64,000 bases of DNA from Psychrobacillus antarcticus (GTDB taxonomy: Bacteria > Bacillota > Bacilli > Bacillales_A > Planococcaceae), in contig NZ_JAIZDB010000010.1 in assembly GCF_029533155.1 (NCBI RefSeq), forward strand, positions 21,141 to 85,140, read 5' to 3'. The notes under the pieces are model-generated. The model did not search any database, was not told the origin of the DNA, and saw only the letters and a list, made by a program, of their open reading frames with translations. The translations under genes and the position numbers were made by a program. Positions 34,940 to 44,090 of the stretch are shown here, piece by piece; the first letter of the stretch is position 1, and every line of letters starts with the position of its first letter.

Positions 34940-35566
34940 ATGGGTATTAATTTAGTTAAAGGTCAAAAAATTGACTTAACAAAAGGTAGATCTTCCTTAT
35001 CAAGCGTTATGGTTGGATTAGGTTGGGATCCAGTAGTAAAAGAAAAGAAAAAAAGCGGCGGATTTTTAGGTGGACTATTAGGTGGTGGTGGCGGTGCTGC
35101 TGGCGCTGATATAGATTGCGACGCTTCCGTAATACTTTTAGATGAAAAAGGAAAACTACTATCGAAAGAAAACTTAGTCTATTTTGGAAACAAAACAAGT
35201 AAAGATGGCAGCGTTGTCCATTCAGGCGATAATCGTACTGGGGATGGCGATGGTGATGATGAAGTAATAAATGTGAACTTAAGTGCTATTTCACCATCTG
35301 TACATAAGTTGGTGTTTGTAGTTAATATTTATCAAGCGAAACAAAAGAAACAGGATTTTGGCCTTATTCAAAACGCCTTCATCCGTCTTGTAGATAGTGG
35401 AAGCAAAGAAGAATTAATACATTACAATTTAACAGAAAATTACGCTGGGAAAACCTCTTTATTCCCTGGTGAACTTTATCGTCATGGATCAGATTGGAAG
35501 TTCTCTGCAATTGGTGAAGGTACATTGGATCTAGATATCGGTTCTATTGCAAACAAATACTTATAA
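34940..35566 (+). CDS. terD: TerD-family protein with glycine-rich insert
   Basis: A 208-residue TerD-domain protein. It opens [20 protein letters not shown] and contains the calcium-binding acidic loop [12 protein letters not shown] near residue 97. Unlike its two paralogues, a Lys-rich then Gly-rich insert (KKKSGGFLGGLLGGGGGAA, about 36-54) precedes the first acidic strand, and the second loop ADIDCDASVIL is shortened. TerD proteins bind calcium or other metal ions and act in chemical and envelope stress resistance. First gene after the sigma-W-like promoter; GGAGG lies before the ATG. Confidence 0.92.
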   Translation: MGINLVKGQKIDLTKGRSSLSSVMVGLGWDPVVKEKKKSGGFLGGLLGGGGGAAGADIDCDASVILLDEKGKLLSKENLVYFGNKTSKDGSVVHSGDNRTGDGDGDDEVINVNLSAISPSVHKLVFVVNIYQAKQKKQDFGLIQNAFIRLVDSGSKEELIHYNLTENYAGKTSLFPGELYRHGSDWKFSAIGEGTLDLDIGSIANKYL

Positions 35567-35579
35567 GGAGTGGTAAACA

Positions 35580-36155
35580 ATGGGCATTAATTTATCAAAA
35601 GGACAAAAGGTAGACTTAACAAAGTCAAACCCAGGCTTAGTGAACGTAACAGTTGGATTAGGTTGGGATACAAATAAGTATGACGGAGGAAAAGACTTCG
35701 ATTTAGACTCATCGGTATTCCTTCTTGGTAATAATGGGAAATGTGCTACAGAAGCAGACTTTATCTTCTACAATAATGCAACTGGTGGTAATGGTTCTGT
35801 TGTTCATACAGGAGATAACCGTACAGGTGATGGAGATGGCGATGACGAGCAAGTAAACATTAACTTATCGACAGTACCATCAACTGTTGAGAAAATTGCA
35901 TTTAGTATAACAATTCATGATGCCGAAGCTAGAGGCCAAAACTTTGGCCAAGTAAGTAATTCATATGTACGAATTTTAAATGCAGATACACAAGAAGAAA
36001 TAATTCGCTATGATCTTGGTGAAGACTTCTCCATTGAAACTGCAGTCGTTGTCGGCGAGCTATATCGTCATAATAACGAATGGAAATTCAATGCAATCGG
36101 AAGTGGATACCAAGGCGGTCTTGGAGCATTAGTTTCAGATTTCGGCTTGAATTAA
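35580..36155 (+). CDS. terD: TerD-family stress protein
   Basis: A 191-residue canonical TerD domain: [19 protein letters not shown], then [20 protein letters not shown] (first acidic site), [13 protein letters not shown] near residue 80, [20 protein letters not shown], and [20 protein letters not shown] at the end. It follows the first TerD by 13 bp with AAGGAG. A terminator behind it probably separates this abundant bicistron from the biosynthetic genes, with some read-through. Confidence 0.95.
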   Translation: MGINLSKGQKVDLTKSNPGLVNVTVGLGWDTNKYDGGKDFDLDSSVFLLGNNGKCATEADFIFYNNATGGNGSVVHTGDNRTGDGDGDDEQVNINLSTVPSTVEKIAFSITIHDAEARGQNFGQVSNSYVRILNADTQEEIIRYDLGEDFSIETAVVVGELYRHNNEWKFNAIGSGYQGGLGALVSDFGLN

Positions 36156-36166
36156 TAACTTCTCTC

Positions 36167-36200
36167 AAAAAGCAAGGGCATGCTTCCTTGCTTTTTGTTT
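36167..36200 (+). terminator. Intrinsic terminator (possibly partial) after the TerD pair
   Basis: AAAAAGCAAGG (36167-36177) pairs with CCTTGCTTTTT (36186-36196). An inverted repeat AGGTAT-TTGGGT-ATACCT follows at 36221-36238 before the next gene and may be part of a second promoter. Confidence 0.8.
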
Positions 36201-36275
36201 TAGTATCTAGAAGAATGCTGAGGTATTTGGGTATACCTAATAACTCCCCTTCTTCATTCTTAGGAGTGGAAAAAC

Positions 36276-37397
36276 ATGAGACAATTCAGAGGGGTTAGTG
36301 AGAAAGAAATACGTCAATTCTTTCATATACCACCTAGCGACTTTTCCAGAAATATGGAAAGAAAAAAATTAGGGATGGCTATGGGAGCAGCATTATACTT
36401 ACCAGGTTCAATGCCCAATTTCACCTATAAACTTTCAAACAAGAGTTTAAAGAATCTAACAAGTGTGATCATTTGTTTAGAAGACGCTATTTCCGATTCA
36501 GATCTTATAGAGGCAGAACTAAATGTTGTAAAGGAATTAAAATCAATCGAGCAAAATGGCTTAATAGATACGAATGAGATTCCTCTCTTATTTATCCGAA
36601 TTAGAACCGTTCAACATTTAGAAAAAATGGCTTCTCTATTGGGAAGTGCTATTCGATATATTACTGGATTCGTTTTTCCAAAGTGCACTTCTACTAGTGC
36701 AAAAAGCTTTTTTTTATGTTTAGAACATATAAACGTTCAGTATTCTGTTCATTTATACGGGCTACCTATTTTAGAAACGAAAGAAATTATTTATACAGAA
36801 ACTAGAGAGCAAGAACTTTCCAAACTATATACTGTTTTCAAGCAGTTTGAAGACCTTATACTAACTATTAGAGTTGGCGCAACAGATTTCACCAGCCTAT
36901 TCAGTCAAAGACGTCCTGGTAATAGAACAATCTACGACCTGCTACTAATCACCAATTGTTTAACTGATATATTAAACAAATTCAATCGTAAAGAGGATAA
37001 TTTTGTCGTTTCCGGTCCAGTTTACGAGTATTTTGAATCCCAAGACTCTTTTCGTCTTTTTACAGATGCAAATAGTATAGAGTCTATTCTTTTGAATGAA
37101 GTCCAGCTCGACATTTTAAATGGATTCTACGGGAAAACCTGTATTCACCCATCCCAAGTCGATATTGTTAATAGTGTGTACGTAGTGTCTAAGGAATTAT
37201 TTGAAGACGCCTGTTTAATCGTAGAAAATAACGCGGAAACAAATGGAGTTTTGCGAAGTTCTGCTAGGAACAAAATGAATGAGGTTAAACCTCACTACAG
37301 CTGGGCTATGAAAATCATTGCTCAAGCAGAAATTTATGGGGTGTTTAAAGAAAATGTTACATCACTCGACTTCCTTCAATACATCAAAAACCTATAA
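36276..37397 (+). CDS. HpcH/HpaI aldolase/CitE-like protein of the Ter biosynthetic module
   Basis: A 373-residue TIM-barrel protein of the HpcH/HpaI aldolase and citrate-lyase beta superfamily. Key segments are GAALYLPGSMPNF, VIICLEDAISDSDLIEAE (the acidic metal ligand region), LLFIRIRTVQ, ITGFVFPKC, YGLPILETKEI (Glu ligand) and TIRVGATDFTSLFSQRRPGN. CHPSQ-like CIHPSQVDIV is also present. In Ter loci this protein is a proposed enzyme of the nucleoside-like metabolite pathway. AGGAG lies 9 nt before the ATG. Overlaps the next gene. Confidence 0.88.
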   Translation: MRQFRGVSEKEIRQFFHIPPSDFSRNMERKKLGMAMGAALYLPGSMPNFTYKLSNKSLKNLTSVIICLEDAISDSDLIEAELNVVKELKSIEQNGLIDTNEIPLLFIRIRTVQHLEKMASLLGSAIRYITGFVFPKCTSTSAKSFFLCLEHINVQYSVHLYGLPILETKEIIYTETREQELSKLYTVFKQFEDLILTIRVGATDFTSLFSQRRPGNRTIYDLLLITNCLTDILNKFNRKEDNFVVSGPVYEYFESQDSFRLFTDANSIESILLNEVQLDILNGFYGKTCIHPSQVDIVNSVYVVSKELFEDACLIVENNAETNGVLRSSARNKMNEVKPHYSWAMKIIAQAEIYGVFKENVTSLDFLQYIKNL

Positions 37398-38715
37398 TTT
37401 ACATGGGGATTTAAAACTAGCAATCGACATTAAATATAATCCATATAATTTCTTACCTAAGTCACTTTTCCAAATGGCCGTGAGAATTAATAAAAAACGA
37501 CAATTTTTATTCGTAAGTCCATTGCTTGGAAAGCATTTAGCAGTGGATCCAGCCATTTCCCTTGGAACGGGTACTATTTTAGCTTCTATGCTAATGGAGA
37601 ATGAAGGTTTAAAAAGTCATCCACTTGTAAATGAAATCGTTGAGATGGTCAATTCAGAAATTCCAAATCGAAAACTGAGTTTGGACTCTTTATCCTTTAA
37701 GTCTAGTTTACCAAAAAAAACCGTATTCATCGGATTTGCCGAAACAGCTACCGGTCTTGGTCATGCGGTATTTCATCACTTTCAAAACGCTCATTACATT
37801 CATACAACGAGAGAAGAAATACTACATATGGAACCTTCCTTTTACTTTGAAGAAGAGCATTCCCACGCAACCTCTCACAGTGTCTATGCACCTGAACAAA
37901 CATTAAAGGATACAGAAACGATTGTGTTAATAGATGATGAAATAACAACAGGTCTTACATTGTCGAATTTAATCGTTGCATTAAATGATTCTTATCCTGG
38001 CAAACGCTATAAAATTTTATCTATTTTGGACTGGAGAACTAAAGCGCATCAAGAAGATTTTATCCAACTAATGCGCAAACATAACATATCTGCCGAAATC
38101 ATTACCATCATGGGTGGACAATTTACTCTAGAAAATGAAGCATCCATCGAGGAAATTGAAACTCCACTTTTAGACAGTATGCAACCATTTTCCGTGTTTG
38201 CCAACGAAAAATTATCTCTTGAAATTACTTCGAACCATCGGAGTGAGCATGCGACCTATTGCAACTTCACAGGTAGATTCGGTTTAACAAGCAATCTTCA
38301 CGAAGAAATGGATGATTGGATAGCAAGATTTGTAGACAATCTCCCAAACATAAAAAGGGATAAGCCCACTCTCATTATAGGCATTGGAGAAAACATCTAT
38401 TTTCCGCATAGATTTGCGCTTGCCTTTGGTAATAATACAAAAGTACAAACTACTACCAGAAGTCCTATTTTAGCAAAAACAGAAGAATTATATCCTATAC
38501 AACATAAATGTAGATTTATATTGCCAGATTCTAATGGGATTAACCAATATTTATACAACCTATCAGAAATAGATGCCGAACAAATCATCGTTATTTCGGA
38601 GTCAGTTCAAAATCCTGCCACCTGGTTCCCACTTCTTTCGTATTTAGAAACATTAGCACCTGTTTCATGGGTGTCTCTTACTCAACCAGTTAGAGGTGAA
38701 AAAAATGAACTTTAA
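37354..38715 (+). CDS. Phosphoribosyltransferase (PRTase_2) with C-terminal TRSP domain
   Basis: A 453-residue protein. The N-terminal half is the PRTase_2 domain of Ter loci: FVSPLLGKHLAVDPAISLG, VFIGFAETATGLGHAVFHHF and the PRPP-binding loop TIVLIDDEITTGLTLSNL near residue 188. The C-terminal half (about 285-453) is the TRSP domain, carrying the signature TTTRSPI near 365. I use the ATG at 37354 (44-bp overlap with the CitE-like gene) since the earlier ATG gives a poor leader. Together with the next gene it is thought to transfer a phosphoribosyl group in building a nucleoside-like product. Confidence 0.85.
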   Translation: MLHHSTSFNTSKTYNLHGDLKLAIDIKYNPYNFLPKSLFQMAVRINKKRQFLFVSPLLGKHLAVDPAISLGTGTILASMLMENEGLKSHPLVNEIVEMVNSEIPNRKLSLDSLSFKSSLPKKTVFIGFAETATGLGHAVFHHFQNAHYIHTTREEILHMEPSFYFEEEHSHATSHSVYAPEQTLKDTETIVLIDDEITTGLTLSNLIVALNDSYPGKRYKILSILDWRTKAHQEDFIQLMRKHNISAEIITIMGGQFTLENEASIEEIETPLLDSMQPFSVFANEKLSLEITSNHRSEHATYCNFTGRFGLTSNLHEEMDDWIARFVDNLPNIKRDKPTLIIGIGENIYFPHRFALAFGNNTKVQTTTRSPILAKTEELYPIQHKCRFILPDSNGINQYLYNLSEIDAEQIIVISESVQNPATWFPLLSYLETLAPVSWVSLTQPVRGEKNEL

Positions 38716-39820
38716 TACAGAAGGTTTGGTTAAATCTAGCTATCCCACAGAAGATATTACTTTTTTACTGAAGGATTTATCTGATGTTCAGATAGAGTCT
38801 TCCGTTGAATCGAGAGAACGATTATTCCAAACAGGTAGTCACTACTCCGAATCTTTGCCTATTGAAAATCGACCAACATCTGAGTATACGGAGTTATATG
38901 AGCAAGCCTTGCTTGAATCGGCTGATCATATCGCACAATTGGTAGGAGTATTATGTAGACGAATTAGAAGATTCGCCGCTACAGACGACGTCGTAATCGT
39001 TTCCCTTGCACGAGCAGGAAGTCCAGTCGGGATTTTATTGAAACGATACGCGGAAAAATATTTGAAACTTAATTGGCCACACTTTAGTATATCTATACTA
39101 AGAGGAAGAGGAATCGATGAGAAAGCTGTCCGTACTATTAGAGAGCTATATCCAAAAAGTCATATTCAATTTGTTGATGGTTGGACAGGAAAAGGTGCTA
39201 TTCAAAACGAGCTAACTAAGTCTATCGAAAAGTTAAATGCCACTTACGACCTTAACTTAAATGATGATTTAGCTGTTTTAACCGATCCAGGCGAATGTGC
39301 CAGATTATTTGCCACGCGAGAAGACTTCCTCATTCCAAATGCTTGTTTAAACTCAACAGTCTCCGGGTTAGTTAGTCGAACTGTACTAAATAATGCCTTT
39401 CAAGGTGCAGATGATTACCACGGAGCTAAGTATTACGCTGATCTGGAAGAAGTGGATGTATCCAACGATTTCATCGAAAATATATCCAATCGATTCCAAC
39501 AACAGGAGCCATTTATAAAAGAACTTATAGAAGAGTTTCCTATTACAAACGAACGAACTTGGAGAGGCATGCAGGAAGTGGAATCCATTGCCCGTAAGTT
39601 CTATAAAACTGCTGATATTAGTAAAGTAAAGCCAAGTGTTGGAGAAACGACTAGAGTGCTTTTAAGAAGGAAGCCTTTTAAAATATTACTTAGTGATGAT
39701 AAACACCCATCCCTACGTCATATTCTCCTCTTATGTAAGGAAAAAAATATTCCTACCGAAATTGTGCCTGGGCTCTTTTACCTTGCCATCGGTCTGATAG
39801 AATCGGAGGATCTACTATGA
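38705..39820 (+). CDS. PRTase_1 (StiP-type) protein with C-terminal PELOTA RNA-binding domain
   Basis: A 371-residue protein with VVIVSLARAGSPVGILLKRY near residue 95 and IQFVDGWTGKGAIQNEL near 155, the two conserved blocks of the StiP/PRTase_1 family. The last 70 residues (TTRVLLRRKPFKILLSDDKH, EKNIPTEIVPGLFYLAIGL) form a PELOTA-type RNA-binding domain. The ATG at 38705 is preferred to an upstream GTG because AGAGGTG is 6 nt away. It overlaps its neighbours by 11 bp and 4 bp. Older annotation calls this family a cysteine protease; the PRTase reading fits the motifs better. Confidence 0.85.
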   Translation: MNFNTEGLVKSSYPTEDITFLLKDLSDVQIESSVESRERLFQTGSHYSESLPIENRPTSEYTELYEQALLESADHIAQLVGVLCRRIRRFAATDDVVIVSLARAGSPVGILLKRYAEKYLKLNWPHFSISILRGRGIDEKAVRTIRELYPKSHIQFVDGWTGKGAIQNELTKSIEKLNATYDLNLNDDLAVLTDPGECARLFATREDFLIPNACLNSTVSGLVSRTVLNNAFQGADDYHGAKYYADLEEVDVSNDFIENISNRFQQQEPFIKELIEEFPITNERTWRGMQEVESIARKFYKTADISKVKPSVGETTRVLLRRKPFKILLSDDKHPSLRHILLLCKEKNIPTEIVPGLFYLAIGLIESEDLL

Positions 39821-40623
39821 CAATCCTATTTGCTAGTGATTTAGATCGAACACTTATATATAGTAAAAATTCACGAGGTCAAGAAGTGAGCGTTCAGGAT
39901 TTTGCTGCTGTAGAATGGATCGATGAAAAACCAACTGCATTTATGACTAATAGAGGTCTTCAGCTATTTCAACAGATCACCTCCTCTATTACCTTTATAC
40001 CCGTAACAACGAGAACTGCTGAACAATATAATCGAATTACAGGACTATTTCATTCTGTAGAAAAACCAAAATATGCAATTGTAGCAAACGGTGCAGTGAT
40101 TTTAGAAGACGGCAAGCCACTTACTGAATGGTCTGATAAAGTAATAGCAAAAATGCAACAGAATCGCACCTCTATAGAACATGTACTACCTCAACTCGAA
40201 GCATTTACAAAAAACGAATTTGTCCTAAAAGTTATGCAAGCAGAATCATGGTTTGTCTACTTAATCATTGATGAACAAGCTTTTTCTGTCGAAGAGTTTG
40301 AAAAACTTTCACAAATCTTTTACGAGCAAGGTTTTACTCTTTCTCATCAAGGCAGAAAAGTGTATATCATGCCAACCTGCATAAACAAATGGACTGCTCT
40401 TCAATTTATGAAAGAACGAATTGCTGCAAAAACGGTCATAGCTGCAGGAGATTCTATGCTCGATTTTGATATGGTTATAAATGCTGATCATAGCTTTATT
40501 CCTTCCCATGGCGAAGCGATTCATAAGGGAGGACACCTCCCCCCTCACGTTTCCATTACAAATCAAGTGGGGGTTTTAGCAGGAGAAGAAATATTAAAAA
40601 AGGTAAGCAATTATTTGTTATAA
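39817..40623 (+). CDS. HAD-superfamily hydrolase of the Ter biosynthetic module
   Basis: A 268-residue HAD phosphatase: motif I ASDLDRTLIYS near residue 8, motif II ITFIPVTTRT, a Lys in the cap region, and motif IV AAGDSMLDFDMVINAD near 212. Likely dephosphorylates the nucleotide-like product of the PRTases. The ATG overlaps the previous stop (ATGA). Confidence 0.9.
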   Translation: MTILFASDLDRTLIYSKNSRGQEVSVQDFAAVEWIDEKPTAFMTNRGLQLFQQITSSITFIPVTTRTAEQYNRITGLFHSVEKPKYAIVANGAVILEDGKPLTEWSDKVIAKMQQNRTSIEHVLPQLEAFTKNEFVLKVMQAESWFVYLIIDEQAFSVEEFEKLSQIFYEQGFTLSHQGRKVYIMPTCINKWTALQFMKERIAAKTVIAAGDSMLDFDMVINADHSFIPSHGEAIHKGGHLPPHVSITNQVGVLAGEEILKKVSNYLL

Positions 40624-40648
40624 TATGTATGAATAGGAGGGAAAGCCC

Positions 40649-42262
40649 ATGGTGAATTTAAATCCCATAAGGATGAAGTCGTGGGATTCATCTAATATAG
40701 GATTATGGTTGAAAGATTCTTTAGGAGATCCTTCACAAGTGACAGTGAACGGAGAGAACTTGAAGTATCCTCAATTAGTTTGCCAATATATTGGCATGTC
40801 CTTAGATGAAGATGAATATTTCTCGATTCTACATACACAAGTCAATGATTCCTTAGGAAAGTTAAGCATCCTGACTGGTGCACTTAACAAACAAATTTCT
40901 GCCGAGAAGTTAAAATCACTCAATCAGTTATTTGACCTGCACAAAAAAGAAAGAGGACTCTCCCCTAGTCGGATGGTCGCCTTTCTTGATGGCTATTCCT
41001 TATTACCAGACTCAATAGATCCTAGTTTAAATAGACGAATTAAAACAGTTTTAATCGACATATTAAAAAAGTTACAAAAAAGCTACACAGAAGGAACTCT
41101 TCATCATGAATATCGGCGTATAACAACAGATTTAGTAAAATGGATATCCAATCATGTGGAGCCGGCACTGAAGGAAATAGATTTCGTACAGGGCATCCCT
41201 GCTTTTCTTTGGTACGGCACGGCAACCCCTAGCGAAAAATGGTTTCTAACTTATTTAGCCGACTTTGGTTTCCATGTAGTTATATTCAACCCAACTAACG
41301 AGCCTTGGCCGAAAACCCTACTCACAATTGAGGATGACCTTAGCTATCGCTTTCCTAAGATTTCACAAGATATTAAACCATTGCCAGACGAAATGCCCAA
41401 AATTGCAGGAACTGTTGCATTTAGAGCAACACAAGAAATTAATGAACTTCTACATCATGATGATTCTGGACTTTATAAGCCATTCCAATTTAAATCATAC
41501 TCTATTAATTCTTTGCGACTGAAAACAACTGAGGACGAGGCTTTCCTAATTTCAAAAGAAAGGGCGATGATCCGTCCTCACTTCCAAGTTAGTAACCAAC
41601 AGGTAACTATTCCAGTGGTTTTTGCAAAATTGTCAGGTATAGACAAAAACAGAAAACGCTTTTGGAATAATGTTCATTCGTTAACAGAACGAGATGATAC
41701 GCATGTTATTCGCCAGTTTCCTTTCACGAAGGAGCAAAAAACGAATCAGCTATTCCATTACCGAGATGCTTTAAAAGCAGATGGTATGTTGGATCCCGAA
41801 AAGATGAAGACCGCAAATTGGTGGACGTATGATAAGCTCCCGCTCGGAACACAAACTGTAATTGGTGAGGCAATCGCCAAACATGTGAACGAACCAATAC
41901 TTATGAGACAGTCCAATGAATCTGTAGAAGACTTACAATTATACGCATTTGCACAGTCCATGGTTTTACCTGATTTTGTTATTCGTCTTTTACAAACATT
42001 TGATTATCCTCAATTTGTTCCAACTATATTTATTTATAATGAAGAAAAAGGTCCTGAACTATCCAGATCTGATGCCAACGCTTTATGTATGATGCATCAT
42101 TTAGGGTTAGATATTATAATCGTGAATCCGAAGGGGCATCTGGATATAGAAAAATGGGTACAAGAAGGCACCTTTGATATACACTGGATGGACGACAGAA
42201 GTTTCAATGACCCATTCAAAGAACCAAGTGTAGTTCAGAAAATTTTCAAGAAATTTCTATAG
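40649..42262 (+). CDS. yceG: YceG-like protein, putative component of the Ter biosynthetic module
   Basis: A 537-residue protein matching the YceG_bac family in length and place, between the HAD and TelA genes as in the B. subtilis yce operon. Segments such as LHHEYRRITTDLVKWISNHV, IPAFLWYGTATPSEKWFLTY and FTKEQKTNQLFHYRDALKAD are readable, but no catalytic motif is recognised. AGGAGGG lies 8 nt before the ATG. Proposed partner of TelA in the pathway; function unknown. Confidence 0.85.
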   Translation: MVNLNPIRMKSWDSSNIGLWLKDSLGDPSQVTVNGENLKYPQLVCQYIGMSLDEDEYFSILHTQVNDSLGKLSILTGALNKQISAEKLKSLNQLFDLHKKERGLSPSRMVAFLDGYSLLPDSIDPSLNRRIKTVLIDILKKLQKSYTEGTLHHEYRRITTDLVKWISNHVEPALKEIDFVQGIPAFLWYGTATPSEKWFLTYLADFGFHVVIFNPTNEPWPKTLLTIEDDLSYRFPKISQDIKPLPDEMPKIAGTVAFRATQEINELLHHDDSGLYKPFQFKSYSINSLRLKTTEDEAFLISKERAMIRPHFQVSNQQVTIPVVFAKLSGIDKNRKRFWNNVHSLTERDDTHVIRQFPFTKEQKTNQLFHYRDALKADGMLDPEKMKTANWWTYDKLPLGTQTVIGEAIAKHVNEPILMRQSNESVEDLQLYAFAQSMVLPDFVIRLLQTFDYPQFVPTIFIYNEEKGPELSRSDANALCMMHHLGLDIIIVNPKGHLDIEKWVQEGTFDIHWMDDRSFNDPFKEPSVVQKIFKKFL

Positions 42263-42279
42263 ACATAGGGGGAGAAAAT

Positions 42280-43356
42280 ATGGAATTACAAAAGTTAGAA
42301 ATAGAACAACAAGAACAAATGATGGAAGAAAGTAATGATTTAAAAGCTAAGCTAAAGCGTGACCCACAAGTATTACAGCTTGTTGCAAAAATTGACCCTA
42401 AAAACCAGATTGGACTATTAGAATTTGGTCGTGAACCAGCAGACGAAATTTCCAAATTTACAGGACAAATTCTAAGTACGATCAAGTCTAGTAGTATGGA
42501 AGAATCCAGTGAATTGTTAAAACAGCTGGGTAAGATTATGGATAAATTCGATAAAAAAGACTTTGTCCAAAAGCCCTCTCTCTTCGGTAAAATCTTTAAA
42601 CAAGGCGAGAAAATAATCGAAAAGCTATTCAATAAGTATCAAACAATGGGTGGCGAAATCGATAAAGTTTTTGTAGAAATAACGAAGTACGAAACAGAAA
42701 TGAAAAGATCTACTGTTACGTTAGAAAACTTGTACGACAAAAACTTCAACTACTTCATGGAATTAGAAAAGTATATTGTAGCTGGTGAGTTAAAGGTCAA
42801 TCAGTTGAGACAACTCGTGCCGAACCTACAGCAAAAAGCTGAAAATGGCGATCAATTAGTATTAATGGAACTAAATTCTTTGCAAAATGCGATTGAACTA
42901 CTAGATCAACGTATTTACGATTTGGAAATGGCCAAACAGGTTTCTTATCAATCAGCACCGCAAATTAGAATGCTTCAACGAGGCAATACAAAGTTAATCG
43001 GTAAGATAAATTCAGCATTCGTAACAACTATTCCTATTTTTAAAACAGGACTTATTAATGCAATTTCCGCAAAAAGACAAAATCTTGTTGCACAATCCAT
43101 GAGCGAGCTAGATCGTAGAACGAACGAAATGTTACTTCGTAATGCTAATGATATCTCCAAGCAAAGTGTGGATATCGCCAGAATGTCAGGGCAACCTAGT
43201 ATTAAAATTGAAACAATCGAGCAAACATGGGATACGATTATGCGCGGGATGAACGAAACAAAAGCGATTGAAGAAGAAAATCGCAAAATGAGAGAAGAAG
43301 GTCGTCTTCGTTTAGAAGAATTACAAAAGAAATATGAGAATGGTCAAAGAAAGTAA
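42280..43356 (+). CDS. telA: TelA/YceH family toxic anion (tellurite) resistance protein
   Basis: A 358-residue, largely helical cytosolic protein. The TelA domain spans almost all of it (LEFGREPADEISKFTGQILS; LRQLVPNLQQKAENGDQLVL; ITKYETEMKRSTVTLENLYD; MLQRGNTKLIGKINSAFVTT). Members are linked to tellurite, cell-wall and metal stress resistance and travel with TerD. GGGGGAGAAAAT precedes the ATG. Confidence 0.93.
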   Translation: MELQKLEIEQQEQMMEESNDLKAKLKRDPQVLQLVAKIDPKNQIGLLEFGREPADEISKFTGQILSTIKSSSMEESSELLKQLGKIMDKFDKKDFVQKPSLFGKIFKQGEKIIEKLFNKYQTMGGEIDKVFVEITKYETEMKRSTVTLENLYDKNFNYFMELEKYIVAGELKVNQLRQLVPNLQQKAENGDQLVLMELNSLQNAIELLDQRIYDLEMAKQVSYQSAPQIRMLQRGNTKLIGKINSAFVTTIPIFKTGLINAISAKRQNLVAQSMSELDRRTNEMLLRNANDISKQSVDIARMSGQPSIKIETIEQTWDTIMRGMNETKAIEEENRKMREEGRLRLEELQKKYENGQRK

Positions 43357-43384
43357 TTTAATCAATGGATGAGGGGGAAACAAA

Positions 43385-43963
43385 ATGTCAGTTATTAACC
43401 TATCAAAGGGCCAAAAAATTGATTTAACAAAAACGAATCCAGGTTTAACGAATGTCTTAGTAGGGCTCGGCTGGGATACGAATAGATATAGTGGCGGTGA
43501 AGCTTTCGATTTAGATGCTTCCGCTTTTATCGTAGACGGAAACGGTAAAGCCTTCAACGAAAAAAGCTTTATCTTTTATAATAACCTCCAAAGTGAGGAA
43601 GGTTCAGTTATCCACACTGGGGATAACCGTACTGGAGATGGTGACGGTGATGATGAGCAACTGCTCGTTAAGTTGCCAATAGTTCCAAGCGTAGTGCAAA
43701 AAGTCGTTTTTACAGTGACCATTCACGATGCAGACCAACGCAAACAAAATTTCGGTCAAGTTTCAAATGCTTTTATACGAATTGTCAATGAAGACACAAA
43801 CGAAGAAATCGTTCGCTATGACCTAGGCGAAGACTTTTCGATTGAAACAGCACTTGTAGTAGGAGAAATATACCGCAACAATAATGAGTGGAAATTCAAT
43901 GCAATCGGAAGCGGTTTCCAAGGCGGCCTAGCATCACTAATTAATGAATTTGGATTGAGCTAA
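43385..43963 (+). CDS. terD: TerD-family stress protein
   Basis: A 192-residue canonical TerD, closely similar to 35580-36155: [73 protein letters not shown] and [20 protein letters not shown]. It closes the Ter cluster, 28 bp after telA, and is followed by a strong terminator. Having one TerD at each end suggests duplication followed by separation of the biosynthetic genes. Confidence 0.95.
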   Translation: MSVINLSKGQKIDLTKTNPGLTNVLVGLGWDTNRYSGGEAFDLDASAFIVDGNGKAFNEKSFIFYNNLQSEEGSVIHTGDNRTGDGDGDDEQLLVKLPIVPSVVQKVVFTVTIHDADQRKQNFGQVSNAFIRIVNEDTNEEIVRYDLGEDFSIETALVVGEIYRNNNEWKFNAIGSGFQGGLASLINEFGLS

Positions 43964-44000
43964 GCTGATTAGGCGTTTCATTAAATTTATAGATTAAAAC

Positions 44001-44034
44001 AATCCCGAGTGCGTCATATGCACTCGGGATTTTA
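44001..44034. terminator. Intrinsic terminator, copy A of a duplicated element
   Basis: AATCCCGAGTGC (44001-44012) pairs with GCACTCGGGATT (44020-44031). The same 31-bp hairpin recurs with two differences at 61265-61295. Confidence 0.88.
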
Positions 44035-44090
44035 TGTTGGTGAAAAGCAATTTCTAGGTTCACCATATTTTACAAGTTGAATTGTTATCC

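Noticed and set aside
36229..36234. GGGTAT as a sigma-B -10 element before the CitE-like gene
   Set aside because: No GTTT-type -35 at 12-15 bp upstream.
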